Source of the DNA: Linum tenue
Lineage: Eukaryota; Streptophyta; Magnoliopsida; Malpighiales; Linaceae
Length of the DNA: 64,000 bases
Reading direction: 5' to 3'
Assembly: GCA_946122785.1 (NCBI GenBank)
Contig: CAMGYJ010000004.1
Location: 12,174,150 to 12,238,149, forward strand
Shown piece after piece: positions 11,520-23,900 of the stretch; position 1 is the first letter of the stretch; each line of letters opens with the position of its first letter. The notes beneath the pieces were generated by a model, which was given only the letters and a program-made list of their open reading frames with translations, ran no database searches and was not told where the DNA came from. Both the position numbers and the translations under genes were made by a program.

Positions 11520-12604
11520 TTAATTCCTATTTATTGAATATTGGTTCACTAACATTCTAATACATGTCAAACCAGTAAAGTGTGAATCGTTCATTATATC
11601 AGTTCATACTTCAATTCTGTTATGATAAGATTGGAAATAATTCAAATATTTCCTACAATGATGGGTGAGAGGCTGAGAGCACTTCATGGGCTGATATGTT
11701 ACTACTTTGATTTTGAATGGCTATAATATTAAGTGAGGGTAAGGATTAATTTGTGTTGGTCGATTATTTTCTTATTTAGTTCTTCAATGTATTGTCCACG
11801 TCTAACTCGTACGAGCTAGCTGTGGGTATGAACAGTCACATGTTAAAGGATCTTTTGACTTTTTCAATTCCAACTCCATGCCAAATTTCGAGATTAATTG
11901 AAGTAATTTCGACCGGAAAAATACAAATTTCAGAAGGAAATAAACTACCTCTGTCTGCCTCGTACAAGCTTCTTATCCCTGTGTTAGTCATTTCACCACT
12001 CCCTCTCCAATTCCCCATTCCTGCCGTCAAGGGCATTGGGCCGGCGCAGCGAAGAAAAAGGCTGGACCAGCCAGCTCGGCGGCTAGTGGGAAAATGAAAC
12101 ACGGGCCGCGGCTTCTGCAGGGAGAACGTACACTGTCCATGCTGGCAAGCTGGCTAGGGTTAGCGCCACAGTACCACGTACTGGAGGGTCAAGACTGAAT
12201 TATTATCCTCAGATCATCACTGCCTTCGTTTCATTTTCTACTTTATTTTTGGGAGTCAGGGAATGAGTACTAATCACGGATTTCACGAATCATCATTTGT
12301 TTAATAATAGTTTTTATTCATTTGTTAACAACAACAGTACACGGTACAACATAACATCCGTCGCCATTCACTGAACAACAACAGTTCATACACAGAAAGA
12401 AAAGGAAAATGACAAATTGGATCACAAGGCCACCTGATCATCATCATGATGCATGTCTTATACGGCTGCATGTATTCACCACGATCGTGCTCAGTGTAGT
12501 GACCGTCAGATCCCTTCTTATTCTTCCATACTTAATACTACTCCGTCGTCGTCGAGACGAATATTACACAGTAACATCCTTAAGCACACGCGGCAGGGCA
12601 CTAA
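11520..12604 (-). other. 3' UTR and downstream flank of GH1 gene 1 (copy 2 of duplication)
   Basis: 12300-12604 resembles the 3' UTR of GH1 gene 2 at 44655-44940 (shared words around 'GTACTGTTGTTGTT' and 'GACGGATG'). The stretch to its left is the partner of 6590-7487. On the minus strand an AATAAA lies near 12305, a plausible polyadenylation signal. No other gene is seen. Confidence 0.7.
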
Positions 12605-15600
12605 TTAATTAGCGTAAGCTGCTGGGCGGCGGAGTAGTGACTTGCGACCGCCTGCGGCGGAAGCAGGGCCGGCGGTGATCATCTTCAGGTTGTTATCCTC
12701 CCTGGGCGGGTCTCGGCGGCAGAAATTGGTGTACCAGCAGGCAGAGTGCTTAGGGTGCCTGGAGAGATCCGTGTAGTTGACGTAGTTGAGCCCGAATCGG
12801 ACCGAGTACCCGTCGTTCCACTCGTAGTTGTCGGCGTACGACCAGGCGAAGAACCCTCTCACCTTCACCTCCTTCTCGATCATCGCCTGGCGAATGCTTG
12901 CGAGGTGGGCGTTGTAGAAGTTCACCCTCATCGTGTCGGCTCTCGCCTCTGCGAGTGTCAGTTTAGGGTCCTCCTGTGTCCCCATTCCTGTTTGTTTTGT
13001 TTTTTTTTTAATTAGAATATAAATAACACAAGTTTACTAATTAACGAGTCTGTAATCCATATTTTAAGCTATGGATAGCTACCGTTCTCGGTGATGTAGA
13101 TATCGTGATCCCCATATGTTTCTTTGGTGTACTCCAAAAGCAGTCGGAGCCCGTCAGGGTATAAAAACTGCCAGAAGGAACCCATCTGCCAAATGAAACC
13201 AAACAAATAAATAAATACTACCATTTTTGTTCCAACTTGTTTGTTTATATAATAAGAAGCTGGCAAAGCTTATCATCACGTTCTAAATTACGTACCGGTT
13301 CACCAATATAGGCTCCGTCCTTTTCAGCTGTTGAAACAAGTAAGATCATTGCTTCAGAATACTTTTACTCAACACAATAGTTGGTGCATATTTTGATGGG
13401 AGAACGTACGAGTGTTAATGGCGCGGGAGTCGAGAGTGTATCGAAGATGCACAGGGTCGAATTCGGTGTTGTTCTTGGAATAATAGGTGGTGTAGTAGTT
13501 GAGACCTATGAAATCGTACGTGTTCTTGAGCATGTGCGACTCTTCTTCGGTGAAGGTCGGCAGACGAGATCCGACCAGATCCACCATGTTTCTTGGGTAG
13601 CGACCATAGGTAAGAGGATCCAAGTACCAACCATAGTTGAAGTCCAGAGATCTCTTGACGGAATCAACGTCTGCGGTGTCATCGGGGTTATAAGGAATGA
13701 ACCAGAACGTGACTACGGTGATCCCTATTGCCCCTTGTTGCTCCGCCTGCGCGAATATGTACGTGTTATAACTAAATTTTTAGTAGGTAATAATATTGAT
13801 GCCAAAAAAAAAAAAAAAAAAGAGATATATTCGACTGACTGACCTTGTACTTTTTCTCGTACAAACGGTAAGCAGCGGCATGAGCAAGGAGGAGGTTGTG
13901 GGTGACGATGTAAGGTTCAGTTGCGGAGTCTCCGGCTACACAGGCACGGTTTGCCCACACGGAGCAGCGTCCCGGTGCGTGCAGCCCTTCGTCGTAGCCT
14001 CGCATAACATGAACCATTGGCTCGTTCAAAGTGATCCACTTCTTTATTCTGTGGCCATACTCCTTGAACAACAAGTCGCAGTAATCCTCGAAATCCTTCC
14101 TGCGTGTATAATCACGGAGCCAACATGGTTAACACAAGGAATTGAAGATTCATATGGAACAGAAACGTACATTTATTTTTGTATGAATTACTTACACAAT
14201 GTTACGGCTTAAGAATCCACCATACTCAGCTTCCAGGGCTTGAGGGGTGTCCCAATGCCATATGGTCACGTAAGGCTCCAGTCCTACAAATTATAATTAT
14301 TGCATCAGTTGTCTGACTCATCAGTAACAAACTTAAGGCCACAGTTCAATTAATTATTCTTTGTACCATGTTTCTCGAGCAAATCGAGTAGGTCGTGGTA
14401 AAACTTGATTCCTTGCTCATTGACTCCGGCCTGGATCTTTCCGTCTGTGTTCCCACGATTTAAACATCAATGATTCATACTATAACTCTAAAAAAAAAAA
14501 AAAAGGAACACGGTCGGAGAGAAGCGAAAATATTGCTCTCACATGGTATGATTCTAGTCCAGGAGATGGAGAATCGGTAAGCATCCAGATTCATGAACTT
14601 CATCCTTATGATATCCTCCTGTACGTACGTTGAAGGAAATTCCAAATTAGTCAACAAATTGTTGTCAGGCAAAGTCAAACCCAATATGTAAATACATGAG
14701 AAAAACATATATATACCTCCAAGCGGTGATAATGGTCCAGTGCCACATCTCCATTGCTCCCATCTGCTATCCTCTCTGCAGTCATCAACATATCACATAT
14801 ACATCAAAACCCTAATTACCGCAGATGGAGGTAAGCTCAGCTTACAGGCCGGCCATTTATAAGCTACAGACCTGGAAACTCATGAGCAAATCTGTCCCAA
14901 ATACTTGGGCCTCTGCAATACTGATTAGCAGCACCCTCGATCTTCGTCCCACAGCAGCAACGCAACACAACAACAACAATAATGAACAAAAGGAGTCAAT
15001 AAAGGAAACAACAACAAAACAGGAAACAAAAGGAGTTAATAAATGAAATGATTAGCCAGAAAAGATATAATAATAACAATATTATTGAACCGCGAGATCA
15101 TGATTATTAAATTATGTTATCGTATGTCATCAGGTTTCTCAGCTTCTTCGCGGTAATCAAATCTGTCTGATGATGGAATGAAATATGTCCATATATAGTC
15201 CTTGTCCATACATACAAATAGTCCAATGGTGCAGATCTAGGTTTATAGGTTATATAGAAGTCATGTGTCCTTGTAACCGGTTATTATCTTCAGTGGTTAG
15301 TGTGTTTCATGAGAGCAATGGTGTTCCAGTGTCTCAGTAAGGTGAATGGTCCTCGTGTAGAAATGTAGATAGGTACGTTAGTTAAGAATAGGAAAGAACA
15401 ATATATAGTACTACCTGGTAAGCAGCTGTGGCTGAGGCAAACACGAAGCCTTTAGGGAAACTCCGACGACCCAAAGGCAGCTCCGGTGATGGCTCGTACT
15501 GGTATTCGGTAAGATCTAAGCAAGGGTCGTGAGTGATGGCAGGACCGACGGACTGTGCCATACCTGACCCAATGACATGAGCCAGCAGGCTCGAGAGAAG

Positions 15601-15627
15601 CATCAGCACAAGCACTCTGAAAGCCAT
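12605..15627 (-). CDS. Beta-glucosidase, glycoside hydrolase family 1 (gene 1), 11 exons
   Basis: GH1 enzymes hydrolyse beta-D-glucosides by a retaining mechanism. Exons on the minus strand: 15415-15627, 14872-14941, 14717-14775, 14543-14618, 14367-14444, 14196-14283, 13844-14099, 13410-13746, 13296-13327, 13083-13185, 12605-12987. All introns are GT-AG and the frame is kept throughout (564 residues, within the plant GH1 range). Exon 1 encodes a hydrophobic signal peptide ([17 protein letters not shown]), so the protein enters the secretory route, and then the family N-terminal signature ([15 protein letters not shown]). Exon 7 holds acid/base motif TLNEP, exon 10 nucleophile motif ITENG, and exon 11 the sugar-binding WSYADNYEW. 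The substrate cannot be read from sequence. Intron 1 is 473 bp against 109 bp in gene 2. Start chosen because the Met, signal peptide and upstream TATA box agree. Confidence 0.95.
15045..15400. other. Extra sequence in intron 1 of GH1 gene 1
   Basis: Gene 2's intron 1 is 109 bp and aligns with the two ends of this intron (for example 'CTCCTTTTGTTCATTATTGT' beside exon 2). The middle, about 350 bp, is specific to gene 1. I see no terminal repeats or coding potential in it. Confidence 0.5.
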
Positions 15628-15710
15628 GGGGGAAGTGGGAAAGGGGGTAGGGTTATTGTTGCCTCACTAGGGCTTCTTGGGGTGGTGCATTTTGTGAGAG
15701 CTGAAGGGCC

Positions 15711-15719
15711 CTTTTTATA
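15711..15719 (-). promoter_or_regulatory. TATA box of GH1 gene 1
   Basis: TATAAAAAG on the minus strand, 84 bp before the start codon. The surrounding 'CTCTATAAAAAGGGCCCTTC' and 'AGCTCTCACAAAAT' match gene 2's promoter almost base for base, so the core promoter was duplicated with the gene. Confidence 0.85.
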
Positions 15720-15739
15720 GAGAGGTTGGGGGGATGAGG

Positions 15740-17287
15740 TTGCAGCATTCAAACGTTCCGGAGCCACACACTGAAAACTAGCTAGCTTGTTTTTTACATG
15801 CTCTCAATGTACCCTTTGGATATTTGGGATACCTTTTATTCGGGACTGCAAACCGCTCGAGTTACTGGGATACGTTAAACTAGTTCGTTATGTTGTGGTA
15901 CAATCCAAGTATTATGTTCGAGAGATATGAGGGAATTGATTGACCTTTGTATATTAGCGACCATCAAGTTCGTTTAGTATGAAGAATCTTGGAAGGAAAT
16001 CTAAGAGTACATCAATGCGAGGCTGATTCGAAGCGGACAATATCGCTGTAACATGTTAATTGTTTACCAAATTGCAACCATTATCTGAGTTTCGACCTCT
16101 TCATCTCTGAGGGTCAACCGTCACCAATAACTTTATCGTACGTTGCAAAATACGTCGACATAAAAACATTGTAAAGTTGGGATCTTCTGGGAGGCTTTGC
16201 ACCACTCTTTACAGGACGATGACACCAACACCAGGATTTATCAATAATTTGCATATTCTTCTTCAATTAATTAAAAGAATGAAATTGGCGGATATTATGA
16301 TATTACTAGGTAGCAACATAGAACAATATGTTACTGTTGAAACTTGGAACAATACCTTATATCAAAACACATTTATGCCGTGGAACCCAATTGATCAAAT
16401 GTCAAATGTGTAGTAGTGGTGAGTAGCCAGGGATTAGTGCGCCAGCAGCCACAGACAGCAAGCAATTCAGCCCGGCCACCCGCCTCTTTGGATCTACAAC
16501 AACGCAACTAGCCGGCCGCGAGAGTAGCTCTTAATCTTCTCTCCAACCTCTCTTTCCCTCTCCCCCTCGTACAATAATTGCCCTCTTCATCTGAAAAAAG
16601 GAGCATTTATTTGTGGCCACAAATAAAACCATCGGATTTCCTAGTACTTCACCCTCACTTGCAATTGATGTTCTCCCTCTATCTTTTATTTATTTATTTA
16701 TAATGATGATGGAGATATATTGCTAGAACAAAACCGAAAGAAACGCTAGATAAGAAGTTTCGTTCTAGCGACAACGGCAATTTCACTAGTTTTGATTCTA
16801 CCAATTACAACTAGAAGTGTAAAAAAAGGATTTTCAGCTTTGAGTTATATTAAGAACAAGTTTCCAAATCTATTTGGCGATCAATTTGCTAATACTTGTT
16901 TAACGAGATACACTGAAAGAGACTTATTTAATAGTGTACACAACGAATATTTTTGCGTTTCTTTCACAATATGAAATCCCTTCGTCGTTGTTTCTGAAAA
17001 CTATGATTGTATAGTCGGTTATTTTTAATCTATAAATGAATTATTTTGAAATAATTAATTTTAATTATTTTTTATTAAATACTTCTTAATTAGATATTTA
17101 TATATTTAAGCTATAAAAGAGGACAGGGGTGGTTTAAAATGCTGCCTCCGCCACTGGTTAAGAGTTCGTGTTTTCATAAGCGTGATATTTCAACTACACC
17201 ATTGATTACAGAAGAAAATTTCATAGATATTAAGTGAGTGGAAGCTTGAGGGAAGCTTGTGAGATCAATGTAGTATATGGTTCTAAT
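15740..17287. other. Upstream region of GH1 gene 1, no further gene recognised
   Basis: After about 60-100 bp still similar to gene 2's promoter ('GTGTGTGGCTCCGG' on the minus strand), the sequence becomes unrelated. Short frames at 16177-16413 and 16792-16974 have no recognisable domain or splice context. I treat the stretch as intergenic. Confidence 0.6.
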
Positions 17288-18035
17288 CACTACAAAAAAC
17301 ACAGTCATTATCAACGATACGTTTTTTGTCGCAATTAGTAAATTTGCGTTGGTCGTCAGAAATTGTCCCGTCGCTAATAAAACATTACTGACCATTTGTT
17401 CAAAATAAAATATTATCGACGACATAAATTTGTTAGTAATAAAATAAGTGACGTCACAAATGAAATCACTCATGACCGATGAATTTGACGGGTTTTTTAC
17501 GGCAAATTTATTTATATTTGATGCTTTATATTTAAAATTAAACTAGAAATTCTGACTAGCCGTCATAAATACTAATTATACTAAAGTCCACAATTTATCG
17601 AAAATAAATATTTGTGACGAGAATTTGCGGTCATATTTTTTTTGGTACGTTGTACATACATTTGTGAGGCTGTTTGTGCGTCAATAATGTAGTATTTTCC
17701 ACGGATACTAAAAAATATTAATTTTACTGATTCCAACTAGCTAGTTTTTGTTAAAACTAAATTTTGCTAACATGTCGCCGGAGAAAGTATTATTTCCGAG
17801 GACAAAATGTTTATCGTAAAAAAAAACTTTTCCAATGTGTAGTTGGAGAAATTATATTTACTCAGGACAACTATTTATCGTCCAAAATAAACTTTTCCAA
17901 CGTGTCGCCGAAGAAACTATATTTACTAATGACGCTTACTAATTGTCAATAGTGAGATTATATCTATTGAGGACGATACATTTGTACCAAATAGCGTGAC
18001 CAAATTTCATTTGTGACGCCATTACACTTCTAGTG
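17288..18035. mobile_element. Non-autonomous CACTA-type element (748 bp)
   Basis: The left end reads CACTACAAAAAACACAGTC and the right end in reverse complement CACTAGAAGTGTAATGG, the CACTA terminal signature. Subterminal regions carry repeated 'GTCGTCAGAAATTG', 'CGACGACATAAATTTG' and 'AACGTGTCGCCG' words in both orientations, as CACTA transposase-binding repeats do. No transposase is inside. The 3 bp flanks (AAT, ATG) do not match exactly. Confidence 0.75.
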
Positions 18036-18480
18036 ATGATCACACAAAGAAATTCATCCAAACGAAGTTATGCATAGATGATAATATTCTGAAATCGACT
18101 AAGTAGCCACCAGTTACGACCAAACAACCAAAATTTCAAAAGTTTTAATATCCTCCAAAAATGAAACAAAATATCCCAAAGTTCAAGCCATACTTAAAAT
18201 CCTACGATAGCATTAAAAGAAATTCATGCAACAGCAACAGTCTCATGGGCAGTCTTCTTGTCGGACTCGTCAGACTCATCGTTATCCTGAGTTTTGCCAA
18301 CTTGACCATGTTCCCCATTGGTTTCACTGTTTATATCCTACAGAGAATATAACAAGTATATTAACTTAAATGCCCATATTACATAGCTTCGAAAATTATG
18401 TAACTTGTACAAAATAAAACATGGCAGCAAAGTAGTTATCATGTTGATTCTGGCCTAATTGTACACTTTTTACCCCCGAT
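18036..18480. other. Spacer, nothing recognised
   Basis: AT-rich sequence between the CACTA-type element and the Athila-like LTR. A 63-codon frame (18161-18352) has a hydrophobic end but no family I recognise, and no supporting context. Confidence 0.5.
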
Positions 18481-20152
18481 TATCTTTGACGTTTGTTGCA
18501 ATTGAACTCCAAAAAGGTTGATTTTATGCGAGGTTACTTGTGGTTTAGTGTGTTTCAGATCCTAACAGGTAAAATCAAACGCGGAGTCGAAAATTGGAAG
18601 AAAAGCAGCAAAGACAGGGCAAGGAGGTGGAAACAGTCGTAGTTCACGGCCAGACGTTGGAGTTTATGGTCTTACATGACTGTGAACTGGAGCCATGACC
18701 CGTGAAGCGAGGAGCAAACAAACGGGGTTTTCAAGTTACTGGCGCCCAGACAGTTCACCGTCGCAAAGATCGTGAACAGGGGGCCACTGACCGTGAACCC
18801 AAGCAAATGAAGCGGTGCGTTTTGGTCGCGGCACTGAGTTCACGGACGCGTTTCAATGTTCATGATCGTGAACTCGGCGCGATCTCCCACCTAAAAGGAA
18901 AGCTGAAGGAACGAAAAAGAGGAGAGACCTAGAGTGAGAAAAACTTCACCTTCTTCAGATTTTAGAGTGAGAAAGTGACGAACTAAAGAAGAGGAAAAAC
19001 TAGGGAAATTGGGTTTTCTTCAGCACAAGGAGCAAGGTTTGCATCTTCATGATGATTTTACTTTCCCTCTTTTGTGATTTCCCTTCTCCTAACATTGAGT
19101 AGTCCCTTATTTCACTTGGGTGTTTGTAAACCCTAGCTAAAATTATGTGAATGCCTGTATGAATTGAATGATTTGTGTGTGGTTGTATTTTAATGTGAAT
19201 GTGGATATATTATTCAGAAATTATTGTGTTGTGTGAAAGCCTATCAATCTAATTGCCAATTAACCTAGATTAGAGAGGAGAACTCCTCAGGTTAGGAGTT
19301 TTATTGGGTGCTCTTGGGCATTTCAAGCCTCCTAGGCTAGTTTAGAGAGGAAACTTGCTTAGGATAAGAGGCTCATTATTGAGATGGGGTTCTTGGGCAT
19401 TTCGTGCCTCCTAGGTTAGTTTAGACAGTAAACGTCCTTCACCCAAGAGGTTTGGTTTCCTTGGGAATTCAAAGTCTCCTAAACTAGTTTAGAGAGAACC
19501 CTCCTTAACCTAAGAGGCTCATTTTGAGATGGGTTTCCTTGGGCATTCAATGCTTCCTTAGCTAGGTTAGAGAGAACCCTCATTAACTTAAGAGGCTCTA
19601 CTAGATATGGGTTTTCTTGGGCATTCTATGCCTCCTAGTTAGGCTGGTTAAAGGGAAAACCTCCTAATTCGTATTAAATACTGAGGATTTGGTTCTGGGT
19701 GCCGTCCGAACTCCAATTCGAGGGTGAAGTCTAACCATTCCTTAGTCGATAGGTTGAGAGGCTCACATCAGTGGCTTGGATCGTATCCCATTCCTCAACC
19801 TAGAGTCTAAGAGGGTAACATTGGTTGCTTGTTAGACTTCCCTGCGGTTTATGACCCCCTAACCACACGCGGTCGCTCCATTCTTCAAGTCATAATTGTT
19901 AGCTAGGGGTAGCAACACCCGGGTGAAGATTTCTCAACGAGAGTCAAATCCATTTTACCTTTTCAAAGTAATTTAGTTGTCAACCTTTGTTTTAACCAAA
20001 ATCGATCCGCTAGATAATGTTTCAAACAGTTGAAGTAGTGGTACATGGACCAGCCCGGGTCGATATTTAAACATAGTTGCCCTATATTGCACCCATCTAA
20101 GGTTCATACTTGGACCTTAGGTCGGATTTTATTGTGATAGTTAGAGCGAGTC
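18481..20152 (+). repeat. Probable 5' LTR of the Athila-like element (left edge uncertain)
   Basis: It precedes the primer site at 20159. It contains repeated 'CGTGAAC' words and, at 19240-19660, five or six imperfect copies of a roughly 75 bp unit ('TTAGAGAG', 'CCTAAGAGGCTC', 'CTTGGGCATT', 'GCCTCCTAG'). The right edge is placed at the last CA before the primer site. I did not find the partner LTR, so the left edge is a guess. Confidence 0.5.
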
Positions 20153-20158
20153 AAGTTT

Positions 20159-20177
20159 TTGCCGCCGTTTCCGGGGA
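20159..20177 (+). promoter_or_regulatory. Primer binding site, tRNA-Asp type, degenerate
   Basis: TTGCCGCCGTTTCCGGGGA is close to TGGCGCCGTTGCCGGGGA, the site used by plant Athila and related elements that prime with tRNA-Asp. Two or three bases differ, in keeping with the decayed state of the element. Confidence 0.75.
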
Positions 20178-20269
20178 ACAATGGTCATTAACGTGAAAAA
20201 TTTGTTTGGTGTTAATCTAGGTTTGAATTTCTATTTTCCTTAAGTTGTGAAGTGTTTGCTTGTGCTAGC

Positions 20270-21840
20270 CATGTTGTGTTCTTTGAGTGTGTGTAGGGAG
20301 GTGCATGACCCGGAGCAATCCGGCGTCTTTGACACCACTGGACGAGGACATCAACCGGACTCTGTGACTTCTAGCTCGAGAGAGGTAGCAAGCGGAGGCA
20401 AGAAGGAGAAGTGAAGAAAGGGGACAACAAATTGATCCCAAAATTGAATTAATTGAAGGAGTTATAGTTGAGATGGCAGGAAATAAACACCGAGGTGTAA
20501 TCCGCTTCCATACCCAAATGGAGAAGCGGAAGCCGAGGAAGGCCCAAGGACTATGGGCTATTGCAGGGCTCCAAGGGCAGTGGATATCCAATGTCCCATC
20601 TTACATCCACCCGTGGCCGCCAACAACTTTGAGATCAAGCCTCTCTCGTGACGATGATTCAAAAAAATGCTTACTTCCACGGGCTATCCCATGAATCACC
20701 ACGAGAGCATGTCCAAAGGTTTCTGGAGTTAGCGGGAAGCTTGAAGATTAATGGCGTCCCCGAGGAGGCATTGCGATTGGAGCTCTTCCCCTATTCTTTG
20801 GCGGGGAAGGCACTTTGATGGCTCAACAATCGTCCGACTCTATCCATCACCTCTTGGGACGAGCTTCTCATCAAGTTCATGACTCGATATTGTCTTCCTT
20901 CAAAGACGGCAGAGTGGAGGAAGAATTTCACTCGCATTGATCAAGAGGAGAATGAGACATAGACGAATGCATGGGAAAGAAACTTCCTTCAATGCCCTCA
21001 CCATGGATTCAAGGAGAAATTTTGGATAGGAACTTTCTATGGAGGACTCATTCAAGATGACAAGATCCTCTTTGACTTTGTTTTCCAATGAAGGTTGATG
21101 AACATGAACACTCCTCAATTGATCGAGTTGCTCGAAGATATGGCTCTTAAGGGATATGATAGGGGCTTGATAAGAAGTGTGAAGAGAAGTAACGATAGAG
21201 GAGTAAGAAGTGTGGGAGCGAGTGCTCCACTTGAACAGAAGCTTGACAAGTTGATCGATGTGATCCTTGAGGACAAGAAGCAAGGTATGAGAGCGGTGAT
21301 GTCTTGTGATTGGTGTTCGAGCACCAATCACGAAATTGCGGATTTCCAAGCGATGAAATATTCAAGTAATCCATAGGAGCAAGTGAGTTTCATTGTCAAT
21401 GCTAGAGGAAACAACCCTTATAGCAACACCTACAACCCTGGGTGGCCCAATCATCTAAACTTTCCTAGGTCTTCCCCTACCAATCCAAAACCTCCCGTGA
21501 TCCAAGGTCCAACGGGCAAGTACCAACCTCGGCCAACATTCATCCAACAAAGACCGCGATTCCAAAACTCAAACTTACAACAACCATACCAAGCACAAAG
21601 TGGTCAAGGTTTTCAACATCAACAACAACAAGGTGACAAGTTCTCTAAACTTGAAGACCTTATGAACGCCTTTGTGAGTACAAGCTCTCAGAAGTTTGAA
21701 AAGATTGAACAATTCATGGATGTGGCAACATCCAAGTTTACCTCGGTTGAGGCGGGACTCCGAAGCAATCAAGCGAGTCTCCAAAACATGGAAGTGCAAA
21801 TTAGCAATCTTGTCGGGATCCTCACCGAGAGACCAAAGTG
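20270..21840 (+). pseudogene. Athila-like Ty3/gypsy gag with several stops
   Basis: Reading through stops, the frame shows the Athila gag pattern: an 'NNFEIKPSLVTMIQ' block, 'FHGLSHESPRVHVQRFLELA', 'EALRLELFPYSLAGKA', 'WDELLIKFMTRY', then a Gln/Pro/Asn-rich linker (21420-21640) and a coiled-coil-like C-terminus (21640-21840). Stops occur near 20415, 20816, 20958, 21089 and 21374. It is structurally gag only. Confidence 0.85.
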
Positions 21841-22981
21841 ATCCCAACCCTCTCAAACCATTGCCAACCCTAAAGATCAAGCCAGGTGCAATGCAATTTT
21901 CTTGAGGAGCGGGAAGGTGTCCCCGGAGTTCTTTGCCAAAGAAGTGAATGAGAAGGAAGACCCTCTACTCGAGGGTGAAGAACAAGAAGTCTCGGTAGAA
22001 AAGAGAGGAGTGGCGAGGAAGGCATTACCGATGCCACCACCTGTGGTTGAGTACACGCCTCCCCTACCTTTTCCTACGAGAGTGCACAAGGAAATATTGG
22101 AAGCGGATGGTGGAGGTTTCATGGAGATGCTCCGAAAGTTCCACCTCAACATTCCCTTCCTCAAAGCAATGTCCCACATGCCAAGGTAATCAAGATACCT
22201 CAAGGGGTATCTCTCCAAGAAGTCGAAGTTTGAAGACCTCGCCAATGTCACCCTAAGCGAGGAATGCTCATCCTTAATGTTCAACAGGTTTCCCAAGAAG
22301 CTACGCGATCTAGGTAGTTTCACTATACCTTTTTGCATCGGTTCTCATCACATACAAAATTCCTTGGCAGACTTAGGGGCGAGCGTAAATGTGATTCCAT
22401 ATAAGATTTTGACGAGGCTAGGAATAGTTGGACTAAAGATTACTAGGCTTAGTTTCACATTGGTCAATCACTCTGTCATTAGTTCTAGGGGCATAGTGGA
22501 GGACGTGCTAGTACGAGTGGGGAAATTCTGTTATCCGACGGATTTTGTGATCCTGGATATAAGTGAGAATTCTGACATGCCACTCATACTAGGACGCCCT
22601 TTCCTAACCACCGCCAAGGCATTAATTGATGTAAATGAGGGAACTTTGATCTTGAGGGATGGTGAGGAGAGAATTACTCTTGGAATTGATCATAAGCCTA
22701 GGAGTGAGGAAGTGAAGGAAGTTGAACCGGGTGATATGAATGCAAGTGGAGGGAAGCCTTGCAAGGCGAACCCCACTATCGAATGGAGCTTAAGTTGCGA
22801 TCGACATGCCTCGCTTCGAGAACGTGGCAGATCCAGTCTCGTTGGCATCATGTTCAAAAACATGATAGATCCGCAACGTCAAGCTAGTGACGTTAACTTA
22901 GCGCTTGTTGGGAGTCAACCCAATGGAGGTTTGTTTTCTTTTCCTTATTTTCGTTTTTGTGTGTCAAGTGAAGAGTTCTAG
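21841..22981 (+). pseudogene. Athila-like gag tail and protease, joined directly to post-integrase sequence
   Basis: The part at 22277-22981 is open: 'SLADLGASVNVIPY' is the protease-like motif (Asp-Leu-Gly-Ala instead of Asp-Ser/Thr-Gly), followed by 'GIVEDVLVRVGKF' and 'MPLILGRPFL'. In full Athila elements RT, RNase H and integrase come next. Here the frame runs within about 60 residues into 'DVNLALVGSQPNGG' and GGAGTCAACCC-like sequence, which in the family follows the integrase. All catalytic pol domains except protease are therefore missing. Confidence 0.8.
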
Positions 22982-23900
22982 TGGCCGAGTGGTATCCCCG
23001 TGCCACGTTTTGTGGTTGTGCGTTTTGAGGTTGTGTCAAGATCGAGAGAAGGAAGGGTGGAATAGGACGAGTAAATTTTTTTCAGAAGGGCCCTATTTTC
23101 ATTGATGTTCACTGACGGAGAACCGACCAAATTGTTCGTGAACCAGGAACTTCCACGAGTGTAACACTTGTTCGTGAACCGTGAACTGGCAAACGCGTCC
23201 GTGAACTGCTAGCCTCGCCTATAAAAGGGGCGTGAACGTTGAATCTTCACTTCAAGACCCAAAACTCTCCGAAAAATTTAAATCTCACCAGAAAAGCGCG
23301 AAATTCCTACAGTTTTTGGCCATTTTCCCATTTCCGACGAGCAACAAAACTAAGCACAGACCCATTCTCCCCTCATCAAAAGCGGCCTTCTCTGGTATGT
23401 TTTCCGACCAATTTTCACTGTCCTCGCCCTCACCTCACTTCCTCCTACATCCTACTAGAGTCTACAGGTTGCTTTTCAGCTCTTTCTTATTAATTTTGGG
23501 AGAATCAAATTAGTTAGGTAAGTGAGGAAAATTTTAGTTCATTGAGTGTTGAACTTTGTATTAGGGCGAGGGAATTAGGTTAATTAGGGTGATTGAATGT
23601 TGTTGCTTGAGCTTATTTGAGCCTTGGTGGGCACGTTTTAATTTCAATTGCAGTATTTGAAAAATTTGCCCACCAAGTGCTAATTGTTGAATGATGAGAA
23701 ATGCTTGATTGAGTGGTGGTTGGTCACCACCGTGGCATGGTTCGGGTTTGAATTTTTAGTGTGATATATTCTGCGACCACCTAGAACCATGCCATGGGGT
23801 GCTTAAGCTTAATTGTTTGGATTAGCATGGATCCAAAGTGTGATGACACTTCCGTGAATTCTTATTATTTAGCAGTGAAAGTGTAGTGAAGGTCCAAACA
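22982..23900 (+). other. 3' non-coding part of the Athila-like element
   Basis: No coding domain. A TATA-like 'CCTATAAAAGGGGCG' occurs at 23217-23231 after several 'CGTGAAC' words, suggesting LTR or promoter-like sequence. The end of the element cannot be fixed because a minus-strand Athila-like end starts around 23.9 kb. Confidence 0.5.

Noticed and set aside
13381..14212. Plus-strand frames of 138-153 codons over GH1 gene 1
   Set aside because: They lie antisense to GH1 exons 7 and 8 and have no homology of their own; the spliced minus-strand gene explains the sequence.
23232..23513. 93-codon frame after the Athila-like protease
   Set aside because: It lies in the non-coding 3' part of the element, has biased Ser/Phe/Pro composition and no domain; probably chance.
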